Origin: Flammeovirgaceae bacterium
GTDB lineage: Bacteria > Bacteroidota > Bacteroidia > Cytophagales > Cyclobacteriaceae
Reading direction: 5' to 3'
Length of the DNA: 35,044 bases
NCBI GenBank assembly: GCA_013204595.1
Contig: JABMNK010000004.1
Span: forward strand, 1 to 35,044
Of this stretch, positions 1 through 7,394 are shown in pieces (within the stretch, counting starts at the first letter, position 1; every line of letters starts with the position of its first letter). The translations under genes were made by a program, and so were the position numbers. Below the pieces are notes generated by a model. The model was not told the origin of the DNA and searched no databases. It saw nothing but the letters and a program-made list of their open reading frames with translations.

Positions 1-184
1 GAAGAATCCATAGTGCAAACAAACAAAAATCGATTTGGCAGGTCCATGGTATCGAAAAATTAAATTACATTAGCAAAGTAGCTTAACTGACTCTCCGGAA
101 ATCGTAGGCAAGTCCATAATGCATTTTATTACAATTATTTCTAAAAAATAATAGCTCATAAATTCTCTTTTTAATAAAATAAAA

Positions 185-652
185 ATGCTATTAATCTCTA
201 TTTTACTGTTATTTCAATCCGTCGAAAATCTATTGGATCGTGGTTTCGATCAATATGAAGCGGGAAAATATGAAGAGGCAATTAAAATTTTCAATAAAGC
301 TGTTGAAATCGATCCTTTACATGCCGAAAGTTATTATTTGAGAGGCTTAAGTTATCATGGTCTTGACTTTACTAAACTTGCGGTTGATGATTTAAAAAAG
401 GCCATCAACTTGCGGCCAAGTTATGCAGAAGCCTATCAGCAATTAGGATTTATCTATTTGGTAGGACAGGCCCCGGAGTTGGCAATAGAAGCCTTCAGCA
501 ACGCCCTTGAATTAGCCCCATTAGTGGCGGAATTGTATCTCAACAGAGGAACTGCATATTGTATGCTTGGGGATTTGGCGAAATCAAAGAAAGATTGGAA
601 TCAAGCACGTGCGATGGGCATCGATTTTGATGAGTTAATGACCTGCGAATAA
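185..652 (+). CDS. Small TPR-repeat protein
   Basis: The 155-residue protein starts with a short hydrophobic stretch (about residues 1-11) that could be a weak signal anchor. It continues with three to four tetratricopeptide repeats (about residues 14-140), recognisable by the A-x-x-x-Y/L-x-x-x-G-x pattern and the acidic-Pro ends such as EIDP and ELAP. TPRs are protein-protein interaction scaffolds, and no catalytic domain is present. It lies alone, 123 bp before nadA, with no sign of co-transcription. The real partner is unknown. Confidence that it is a gene is high because the repeat pattern runs through the whole frame. Confidence 0.8.
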   Translation: MLLISILLLFQSVENLLDRGFDQYEAGKYEEAIKIFNKAVEIDPLHAESYYLRGLSYHGLDFTKLAVDDLKKAINLRPSYAEAYQQLGFIYLVGQAPELAIEAFSNALELAPLVAELYLNRGTAYCMLGDLAKSKKDWNQARAMGIDFDELMTCE

Positions 653-726
653 TGACCTGAATTTTTGATCAAATATTCTTTTACAACAAAAAATATACAG
701 AAAAATTACCCTTTTTCATTTATTTC

Positions 727-758
727 TTGACATTTAAACTGTTCAGTCTATAGTTTTG
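727..758 (+). promoter_or_regulatory. Putative Bacteroidota-type promoter of nadAB
   Basis: A TTGAC box at 727-731 is followed, after about 20 bases, by TAGTTTTG at 751-758. The latter fits the TAnnTTTG -7 consensus known for the primary sigma factor of Bacteroidota. Transcription would begin near 765, about 10 bases before the nadA ATG at 776. No Shine-Dalgarno sequence is visible before that ATG. Confidence 0.55.
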
Positions 759-775
759 CTCGAACTATTAAGAAT

Positions 776-1735
776 ATGAAATCAATTAGGGTCTCACCAC
801 CTACCGATATTTGGCTGACTGAGGAAATACTTAAACTCAAAAAAGAAAAAAATGCGGTAATTCTCGCCCATTACTATCAGACGCCTGAAATCCAAGAAAT
901 AGGTGATTATGTCGGAGACAGTCTGGGTTTGGCGCAGCAAGCAGCCATGACAGATGCAGATATGATTGTATTCGCTGGCGTTCATTTTATGGCAGAGACG
1001 GCCAAAATTCTCAACCCAACCAAAAAAGTAGTTTTACCTGACTTAGCTGCGTCTTGTTCCTTAGCAGAGGGTTGTCTCCCAGCAGATTTTGCTCAATTTT
1101 TAAAATCATATCCCGAACACAAAGTCATATCCTATGTAAACTGCTCCGCAGAAATAAAGGCAATGAGCGATGTCATCTGCACCTCTGCCAATGCTGAAAA
1201 AATAGTCAATTCATTTTCTTTAGATCAACCCCTTATTTTTGCCCCAGATAAAAATCTTGGTGATTATGTTAATAAAAAAACCGGCAGAAATATGCTGTTG
1301 TGGGACGGCGCCTGCATGGTTCATGAAGCCTTTTCTATCGATAAAATCCTGGCCCTCATCAAAGGCCACCCAGAGGCCAAATTCATTGCACACCCCGAAT
1401 CAGAAAAAAATATTCTGAAAGTAGCTTCCTATGTCGGTTCAACTACTGGCATGATTAATTTCGTCATGCAGGATCGTGCTGAAAAATACATTGTGGCCAC
1501 TGAAGCAGGAATTCTCCATGAAATGCAAAAAATGGCACCCAAGAAAATACTGATTCCTGCGCCATCAGAAGAAGACAATCATTGTGCCTGTGCCGAATGT
1601 TTTTACATGAAAATGAATAGTCTGGAAAAGTTATATCTCTGTATGAAAAACGAAACTCCAGAAATCACCATTCCTGAAGACATCAGATTAAAAGCCTTGG
1701 TCCCGCTCCAAAAAATGCTCGATATTTCAAAATAA
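776..1735 (+). CDS. nadA: Quinolinate synthase NadA
   Basis: NadA condenses iminoaspartate with dihydroxyacetone phosphate to quinolinate, using a [4Fe-4S] cluster, in de novo NAD synthesis in the cytosol. The 319-residue product has the early HYYQ motif (about residues 32-35) and the three cysteines expected to bind the cluster: C94 in the SCSLAEGC segment, one in DGACMVHE, and one in the CACAEC segment near residue 280. Length fits the shorter NadA class. nadB follows after 3 bp, so iminoaspartate production and use are co-expressed. nadC is not in the window. An ATG start with a good promoter upstream supports the chosen start. Confidence 0.96.
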   Translation: MKSIRVSPPTDIWLTEEILKLKKEKNAVILAHYYQTPEIQEIGDYVGDSLGLAQQAAMTDADMIVFAGVHFMAETAKILNPTKKVVLPDLAASCSLAEGCLPADFAQFLKSYPEHKVISYVNCSAEIKAMSDVICTSANAEKIVNSFSLDQPLIFAPDKNLGDYVNKKTGRNMLLWDGACMVHEAFSIDKILALIKGHPEAKFIAHPESEKNILKVASYVGSTTGMINFVMQDRAEKYIVATEAGILHEMQKMAPKKILIPAPSEEDNHCACAECFYMKMNSLEKLYLCMKNETPEITIPEDIRLKALVPLQKMLDISK

Positions 1736-1738
1736 TTC

Positions 1739-3301
1739 ATGCCCAAAATAGATGTCTTAATTCTCGGCTCTGGCATTGCGGGTCTTTCTTATGCGCTGAA
1801 AGTAGGAGAAAGATTTCCTGATAAAACAATTGCGGTGTTGACCAAAGCTGCTGAAGGCGAATCTAACACGAAATATGCACAAGGAGGTATTGCCACCGTC
1901 ACTGATACCATTGCTGACTCCTACGAAAAGCACATAGCTGATACCTTAGCTGCTGGCGATGGGCTTTGTAACCCTGCTATTGTGCAAATGGTGGTTGAAG
2001 AGGGTCCCAAGCGGTTAAATGAACTCATCAATTGGGGTATCAATTTTGATAAAAGTGATCTAGGTGAATTTGATCTAGGCCTAGAAGGTGGCCATTCAGA
2101 ACATCGAATACTTCATTTTAAAGACATAACTGGCTATGAAATTGAACGCAAATTGATCCGGAAAATAAAACAGCATAAAAACATTGCCCTACTCACAGAA
2201 CATTTTGCAGTTGACCTTATTACCCAACACCACTTGAAATTGCCCTTCACAAAACAGGGAGTAACTTGTTTTGGTGCCTATGTATACAATCAGCAGACCA
2301 AAGAAATCGTCACTTATAAAGCGAAAGTAACCCTTTTAGCTACTGGTGGTGTTGGTCAGGTATATCGCAATACGACCAATCCATTGATCGCTACTGGCGA
2401 TGGCATCGCAATGGCCTATCGCGCCAAAGCCCAAATATCAAATATGGAATTTATTCAATTCCATCCTACCGCCTTGGCTTATCAATTCAGTCATGGTCGT
2501 TCCTTTTTAATTTCCGAGGCCGTACGCGGATTAGGTGCTGTATTAAAAAATGAAAAAGGAGACGCCTTTATGAAAAATTATGATCCAAGGGGGGATCTCG
2601 CGTCAAGAGACATCGTCTCAAGGGCTATTGACAATGAATTAAAAATAAGTGGATCAGATGCCCTTTATTTGGATTGCACCACCATTTCCAAAAAAGATTT
2701 TCAATATCATTTTCCAAACATCTATGCCCAATGCAAAGAAATTGGACTTGATGTAAGCAAGCAAATGATCCCAATTACGCCAGCCGCACATTATTTATGT
2801 GGGGGAATTGATGTGGACATACATGGCTGTACGTCAATTAAAAATCTATACGCCTGCGGGGAATGTGCCAACACGGGATTGCACGGGGCAAATCGATTGG
2901 CCTCTAATTCACTTTTAGAAGCCCTTGTTTTTGCTCACCAAAGTTTCTTGCATACCCTGGAACATATAACGCAAGCAGATGACCCAGATGAGATACCTGA
3001 ATGGAACAGCAAGGATACTTTTGAAACTAGAGAGCGTATTTTGATTACACATAACCGGAAAGAATTACAATCTGTTATGAGTGATTACGTGGGTATTATC
3101 AGAACCAATGAGCGACTCAATCGAGCCGCTAAAAGAATCAGTGTTTTGTACGAAGAAACCGAAACCCTTTACCGTAAAAGTAAATTATCAACATCGCTTT
3201 TTGAACTGAGAAACTTGATCTCAACGGCTTATTTAATTGTTGAGCAATCCAAAAACCGTTCGCAGAACAAAGGAGGCTACTATAACAGCGATCTCAGCTA
3301 A
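1739..3301 (+). CDS. nadB: L-aspartate oxidase NadB
   Basis: This FAD enzyme oxidises L-aspartate to iminoaspartate, the substrate of NadA. The 520-residue protein begins with the dinucleotide-binding motif GSGIAGLSYAL (about residues 10-20). It has the QFHPTAL and SEAVRG segments of the succinate dehydrogenase/aspartate oxidase flavoprotein family, the AAHYLCGGIDVD segment, and the FAD-contacting GLHGANRLASNSLLEALVF stretch. A helical C-terminal domain follows. It sits 3 bp after nadA. The stop codon lies inside the left arm of a perfect 12-bp inverted repeat, probably the 3' end signal of the transcript. Confidence 0.96.
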   Translation: MPKIDVLILGSGIAGLSYALKVGERFPDKTIAVLTKAAEGESNTKYAQGGIATVTDTIADSYEKHIADTLAAGDGLCNPAIVQMVVEEGPKRLNELINWGINFDKSDLGEFDLGLEGGHSEHRILHFKDITGYEIERKLIRKIKQHKNIALLTEHFAVDLITQHHLKLPFTKQGVTCFGAYVYNQQTKEIVTYKAKVTLLATGGVGQVYRNTTNPLIATGDGIAMAYRAKAQISNMEFIQFHPTALAYQFSHGRSFLISEAVRGLGAVLKNEKGDAFMKNYDPRGDLASRDIVSRAIDNELKISGSDALYLDCTTISKKDFQYHFPNIYAQCKEIGLDVSKQMIPITPAAHYLCGGIDVDIHGCTSIKNLYACGECANTGLHGANRLASNSLLEALVFAHQSFLHTLEHITQADDPDEIPEWNSKDTFETRERILITHNRKELQSVMSDYVGIIRTNERLNRAAKRISVLYEETETLYRKSKLSTSLFELRNLISTAYLIVEQSKNRSQNKGGYYNSDLS

Positions 3302-3345
3302 AAATACGGCGTCAATGTTTGTAAAACAAAGCCATTTTTAGCTGA
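3294..3345 (+). terminator. Long hairpin at the 3' end of nadAB
   Basis: Arms at 3294-3305 and 3334-3345 are perfect 12-base inverted repeats (TCAGCTAAAAAT and its complement). GGC/GCC at 3308-3310 and 3331-3333 can extend the stem past a two-base bulge, and TTTG/CAAA form an inner hairpin. The nadB stop codon is in the left arm. No clean T-run follows, so it may be a terminator or an mRNA 3'-stabilising hairpin. Confidence 0.45.
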
Positions 3346-3521
3346 AAATTGTATTTTAAACCTTTAAATAGGCTGATCAAAAACCGTTTAGTATAATTTT
3401 TGTAAATCACCTTTGATCAAATCCTCGTTTTTTACCTTAAGTTACACATAATATAGGTCAAGGCAGTTGCACATAAGTAATGAATAAAAGAGCAAAATAA
3501 GTGACCCATTAATGATAGCGT

Positions 3522-4052
3522 ATGAATGAAGAATATTTAATCCTTGTTGATGAAAAGGATCAGCAGTGGGGGAAGATTGAAAAATTAAAAGCTCACGAAT
3601 TGGGGTTGCTTCATCGCGCTTTTTCCATTTTTCTTTTTAACAACCAAGGAGAACTCTTGCTCCAACAAAGGGCCAAGGACAAATACCATTCCCCAGGCTT
3701 ATGGACAAACACCTGTTGCAGTCATCCCCATTTCGGAGAAGAAACCAAATCAGCCGTCTACCGAAGATTGCAAGAAGAAATGGGTATGGCCTGTGAGCTC
3801 TCCTTTGTATTCAAATTTAAATACAAGACGCACTTTCCAAATGGCCTTATAGAGCATGAATTTGATCATGTCTATTTTGGTTACTCAGATCATCCACCAC
3901 TCATCAATCCGCGAGAGGTTCAAGATTATAAGTATATGTCTTTGAACTCCTTAGTTTTGGATATTCAAAAAAACCCAAGCCATTATACCGAGTGGCTTAA
4001 GATTTGCCTTCTACAAGTCGTTGATTTTAATGAAAAACAAAGAGAAAATTAA
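3522..4052 (+). CDS. idi: Isopentenyl-diphosphate delta-isomerase, type 1
   Basis: Idi interconverts isopentenyl and dimethylallyl diphosphate, supplying isoprenoids for quinones and carrier lipids. The 176-residue protein has the type 1 (Nudix-fold) layout: the catalytic-cysteine segment NTCCSHPHFGEE near residues 64-75, the Nudix helix segment RLQEEMGMACE, and the metal/catalytic GLIEHEFDHVYFG segment. Length agrees with bacterial type 1 enzymes. It stands alone, 220 bp after nadB, in the same direction as the exporter gene after it. No clear promoter consensus was found in the upstream gap. Confidence 0.95.
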   Translation: MNEEYLILVDEKDQQWGKIEKLKAHELGLLHRAFSIFLFNNQGELLLQQRAKDKYHSPGLWTNTCCSHPHFGEETKSAVYRRLQEEMGMACELSFVFKFKYKTHFPNGLIEHEFDHVYFGYSDHPPLINPREVQDYKYMSLNSLVLDIQKNPSHYTEWLKICLLQVVDFNEKQREN

Positions 4053-4118
4053 AATGCTTAAGGGCGAAGAAATAGCTTCCAAGTGATTAATTTCAGCAAC
4101 TAAATAACTTGAGATCAA

Positions 4119-4874
4119 GTGAACGAATATTGGCTCCCCGTTTTGTTTTTTTTTATTGCACTGTTTTACTCATCAGTAGGTTTTGGTGGAGGGTCTAGCT
4201 ATCTGGCCCTTTTGAGTCTTGTATTGGTGGACTTTCATGAAATAAGAAGTACTGCGCTGGCATTAAACCTGGTTGTTGTAAGTATTGGAACAATGTTATT
4301 TATTCGTAATAAGGTCTTTAAATGGCGGTACTTTTGGCCTTTTATTATCAGCAGCGTACCATTATCTTTTTTTGGTGCCCAGCTGAAACTCTCAGAAAAG
4401 AATTTTTTTCTCGTCTTAGGAGGCTTATTAATTACCGCCTCCTGCTTCATGATTACCCAATCTTTGTCTCTCAAACAATCTGAAAAAACACTCCCCCTAC
4501 TAAAGAAATTATCACTCGGAAGTAGCCTTGGATTGCTCTCAGGTATTTCTGGAATTGGTGGCGGTATTTTTCTATCTCCCACACTTAATCTAATTGGGTG
4601 GAAAGATCCTAGAGTTGTGGCTTCTTTGGCCTCTGTTTTTATATTTTTTAACTCCATTGGAGGATTAGGGGGATTAATTATGGCCGATACCTTCCAATTC
4701 AACATCGAACGCTTGCTCCCGCTAATGGTCGCTGTTGGATTAGGCGGCGCACTCGGAGGATTTGTGACCAATAAAAAATTCAATATTCAGATCATTCGAC
4801 TTTTGACGGCAATACTCATTGCCTATGTCGGCTTAAAGCTGATCCTCTTAAATGGTTGGGGGATTCACATTTAA
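4119..4874 (+). CDS. TauE/SafE (TSUP) family membrane permease
   Basis: The 251-residue integral membrane protein has about eight hydrophobic segments. It carries the two glycine-rich repeats of the TSUP family: GFGGGSSYLALLSL near residue 22, and SGISGIGGGIFLSP near residue 141. Members export sulfite, sulfoacetate or other small organosulfur anions; the substrate cannot be read from sequence. The start is GTG at 4119. The gene converges on the xdhC remnant with a gap of only 3 bp. Its place beside a molybdenum-enzyme region that also handles sulfur may be relevant but is not proof of a link. Confidence 0.88.
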   Translation: MNEYWLPVLFFFIALFYSSVGFGGGSSYLALLSLVLVDFHEIRSTALALNLVVVSIGTMLFIRNKVFKWRYFWPFIISSVPLSFFGAQLKLSEKNFFLVLGGLLITASCFMITQSLSLKQSEKTLPLLKKLSLGSSLGLLSGISGIGGGIFLSPTLNLIGWKDPRVVASLASVFIFFNSIGGLGGLIMADTFQFNIERLLPLMVAVGLGGALGGFVTNKKFNIQIIRLLTAILIAYVGLKLILLNGWGIHI

Positions 4875-4877
4875 GGA

Positions 4878-5391
4878 TTAAAGGTAAGCCGCAGGATCTT
4901 TCTCAAAAGAAGCCAAGCACCCATCACAACAAAAATAAACTTTTTCATTCTGATATTCCAAGACGTGCTTGGCACCACTTTTTGAAACCGGGATTTTACA
5001 AACCGGATTGATGTATAAATCTTCCATCATCTCCTTCTTGGGAAGTCCCGCCAACAGGCCTTTATCTTCTGCCCCCACTTCTGTCTTTCTTTTGACCTGA
5101 ATAATTTCAGCCAAAATTGAAATGGCTACTTCTTCCGAAGTTTTGGCTTGAATATCAAGCCCTGCAGGTGTTTTCACGCGAGCAAGTTGCTCATGTGCCA
5201 TACCCTGTCTTTTTAAGGCCATCAGAATGGAATTCGCTTTTCTTGCGCTGGCTACAAATCCCAAATATCTTGGGTTTGTATGAATCGCAGCAGCCAAACT
5301 TCCTTCATCATCTTCTCCTTGGGTCCTGCAGAAGTTTGAGCGCTTCATCTAACGTGGATGGAGCTGTATAATCAAACGATGCTGGTATCAT
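4878..5391 (-). pseudogene. Deletion remnant: coxM 5' end joined out of frame to xdhC-YHS 3' end
   Basis: Reading leftwards from the ATG at 5391, the first 22 or so codons give MIPASFDYTAP then STLDEALKLLQ. This is the typical N-terminus of the FAD-binding medium subunit (CoxM/CutM) of xanthine dehydrogenase/CO dehydrogenase enzymes. That frame hits TGA at 5308-5310. In the next frame, from about 5325 to 4878, lies the last third of an XdhC-type maturation protein (segments TQGEDDEGSLAAAI, YLGFVASARKA, and TPAGLDIQAKTSEE before AISILAEI). A YHS domain with a CCDGC motif follows at the C-terminus. The junction is near 5320-5328. Most of coxM and the first two thirds of xdhC are gone. An ATG at 5348 could express the remnant as 156 residues, but it would lack the XdhC N-terminal domain. 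The family assignments of both ends are firm; the deletion is inferred. Confidence 0.82.
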
Positions 5392-5545
5392 TATTTTTTT
5401 AAGGGGTTAATTAATTAAAATTATTTTATTGTTCTTAAATGCTAAAACTATCTTTATTCAACTAAAAATATAAAATATTTATAAATTGGATACAAAAGTT
5501 AAAATATTTTTTTTAAAAAAAAAAATAAAACAAAAAAAAACGACC

Positions 5546-6630
5546 TTAATAAAGAATAACGGAATTTACCTTGGTCAGATTTGTATTGAATGCTTGCCAG
5601 TAACGGTTTTTTTCGTTCAATGAATAGTAAATATTTCCATTTGTAGTACCGAACACCATGATTTTGTTCGTTCTGACAAAGCTTTTGCGAAGTACGATAT
5701 CAAAACAAGTTGCTGTGGGTAGCCCTTTACTCTCACTATTCCAAGTGGCTCCAAAATCGCAAGTTTCAAAGACCTCGAGTCTCAAATTTGGCGCAATGCG
5801 ACGTTGATCGCTCTCAACAGGAATCACCCAACACTTTGCCGGGTCTTCTTCATCAATTGCAATTGAAAACCCATAGCTAGAAACCCCTTCTGTCAAAAAA
5901 ACTTCGGACCACAAATCACCTCCGTTTTTGGAAAAAAAAATACCGCAATGATTTTGCTGCCACAAAACATCTGGAAATTTGGAATGCATTAGTAACTGAT
6001 GAGGATCATGACCAACTTCCACTTTTGGATTCGGTAAATACGTGGCAAGTAGCCCATTGTTTTTGGCTATCCAATTCAATCCCCCATCTTTCGATTCAAA
6101 AACACCTGCACAACTTACCGCGATATATACATGATTGGAATCAACTGGATTGACAACAATTGAATGAATAAATGGAAAATCACTACCGGCGCCAAACCAT
6201 TGCCCTTCCTTTTTTCTACTGGGGTGGTTCCAAAGAGATTGATTCAACTCAAAACTAAGTCCTCGATCTTTGCTCTCAAATAAACCACCAGGTTCTGTTC
6301 CTATCCATAATCGATTTGGTTGATCATTTCCACCTTGCTGTATGCTCCAGATTTGCCGCAATTTGGCCTTTTCGCCACACTTAATAATGTAGCCATTCTA
6401 TAGGAAGGCATTGAAGCCTCACTCCAATGGGCGCCCTGATCATCAGAATAATGCAGTTTTTGACCCCAATGGCGATGAGCTACACCTACCCACCATCTAT
6501 CGTGGCGTTCATCCACAAACACCGTATTCACAGCATATCCCAAGAAATGTATCCCAAGCTCCATAGGGGCTTCCTTGTGTAGGATTTGATAAACAATAAG
6601 TCCCTTTGCTGTACCTACTAATAATTTCAT
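5546..6630 (-). pseudogene. BNR/Asp-box beta-propeller protein, broken by one frameshift
   Basis: Two overlapping frames encode one sialidase-fold protein of about 360 residues. The first (ATG at 6630, 109 residues) carries the segment YSDDQGAHW and ends prematurely. The second continues from about 6360 to 5546 with further Asp-box motifs (ESKDRGLSF, ESKDGGLNW, FSKNGGDLW, TCDFGATW). The frames change between about 6340 and 6380; loss of one base there would explain it. No slippery heptamer typical of programmed -1 shifting is seen. No signal peptide is present, so the protein was probably cytosolic, and no sialidase active site is evident. Its start overlaps the moaD-like stop (TAATG), with a GGAGGG ribosome-binding site made by the Gly-Gly codons upstream. 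A sequence error is the alternative to decay. Confidence 0.75.
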
Positions 6631-6908
6631 TACCCTCCTGACAAAGCTTGAAAAATTAAAATTTCATCAGAATCGGTAACTGGATCTGAAAGTTGATTGC
6701 GGTCTAAGATCATTTCATTACCCAAAAATATATTTACATGACGTCTTAGCTTGCCATCTTCTTCGAGTAAATAATGTTGAATTCCTGGATATCTTACTTC
6801 TATACTTTGAATGATTGACTGTACCGAATCGCCTTCAAAATAAGCACCTTCAAGCCCTGGGAAAAATCGCTGTAAGGCTGAGGTAAATTTAACCTTTGCC
6901 ATCGTCAA
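6630..6908 (-). CDS. MoaD/ThiS-like ubiquitin-fold protein
   Basis: The 92-residue protein has the beta-grasp pattern of MoaD/ThiS sulfur carriers and ends in the diglycine ALSGG, the tail that is adenylated and thiocarboxylated. It differs clearly from the moaD at 15164, so it is a second, specialised copy rather than a duplicate. Translation is coupled to the BNR gene downstream (TAATG overlap). Upstream it overlaps the end of the membrane protein frame by 4 bp. Its partner may be the MoeB-rhodanese protein at 8415. Its role is not known: it might serve molybdopterin synthesis, another thio-transfer, or protein conjugation. Family assignment is firm; function is not. Confidence 0.85.
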   Translation of the reverse strand: MTMAKVKFTSALQRFFPGLEGAYFEGDSVQSIIQSIEVRYPGIQHYLLEEDGKLRRHVNIFLGNEMILDRNQLSDPVTDSDEILIFQALSGG

Positions 6909-7335
6909 ACCTGTTTACCTATATAAGATTTAAAGATTTTAGTCAAATACATAAAACTTCCGTTAACCCAAATGCTAAGAAACAATAAGGTTGCACCGAT
7001 ATTGTAGTAGAATGGCGAGAGAATTAACTGATGCGCACCTAAAATCAAGGCGAATCCAAGTAGCGCCCCAAGCAGCGCATACCATGTTCTCGTACCGCGC
7101 CGATTCAACCAAAGTAAGGTGATAATTAGTAGTGCCAATGCTAAAGGGACATAGGAAATCCAATTATTTGAAACCAAGTACAATTAGGTCCTCCGCATAT
7201 CGTGATCGCACTAGAATAAGCCATCACGCAAAAAGGACATTTTGGTATAATTATAACCAAAAAAGTACTTAAAACAGATGCCTTTTTATACGTTTCAATT
7301 TTTTTATCCGACGGGCAACTACAATTACTTATCAT
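6905..7335 (-). pseudogene. Small membrane protein with CPFC motif, apparently frameshifted
   Basis: The first frame (ATG at 7335) gives a Cys-containing start (NCSCPSDKK), a hydrophobic helix, and PKCPFCVMAYSSAITICGGPN. It then runs into a different, implausible tail. The second frame (TTG at 7183, 92 residues) picks up with YLVSNNWISY and three more hydrophobic segments. Adding one T in the AATTG near 7181-7185 would join them as GGPNLYLVS into a protein of about 140 residues with four membrane helices, reminiscent of MerC-like small membrane proteins. Alternatively, the TTG frame is translated on its own by coupling, directly after the in-frame TAA. It overlaps the moaD-like gene by 4 bp, suggesting one operon with it and the BNR gene. 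Confidence 0.6.
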
Positions 7336-7345
7336 ATTAGGTAAT
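7324..7345. promoter_or_regulatory. Imperfect palindrome between divergent genes
   Basis: Arms ATTACTTA (7324-7331) and TAGGTAAT (7338-7345) match at seven of eight positions around a six-base centre. The site covers the start codon of the minus-strand membrane protein gene and lies about 50 bp before xdhC, so it could be an operator shared by the divergent units. No known regulator consensus is recognised. Confidence 0.25.
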
Positions 7346-7394
7346 TTTAAAGTTACTTAATAATACGTCAGGTGCAAATGTTGATTGAAAATTT

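Noticed and set aside
1-47. Minus-strand frame open from an ATG at 47 to the left edge (about 15 codons).
   Set aside because: Too short to judge, no ribosome-binding site or recognisable start of a known protein; it could be chance.
37-122. Two similar stretches, GGCAGGTCCATGG near 37 and GGCAAGTCCATAA near 107.
   Set aside because: Only two imperfect copies with no further copies noticed and no symmetry; likely chance.
4235-4783. Long minus-strand frame (182 codons) opposite the TauE/SafE gene.
   Set aside because: It is antisense to a well-supported membrane protein, and its composition, rich in Pro and Lys, is that of a shadow frame.
5501-5541. Long A-rich tract that could be mistaken for a terminator or a repeat element.
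   Set aside because: No GC-rich stem precedes it on either strand; it looks like low-complexity non-coding DNA left beside the decayed genes.
6340-6380. Programmed -1 frameshifting as the reason for the two BNR frames.
   Set aside because: No X-XXY-YYZ slippery heptamer and no clear downstream stem; a one-base lesion is simpler.
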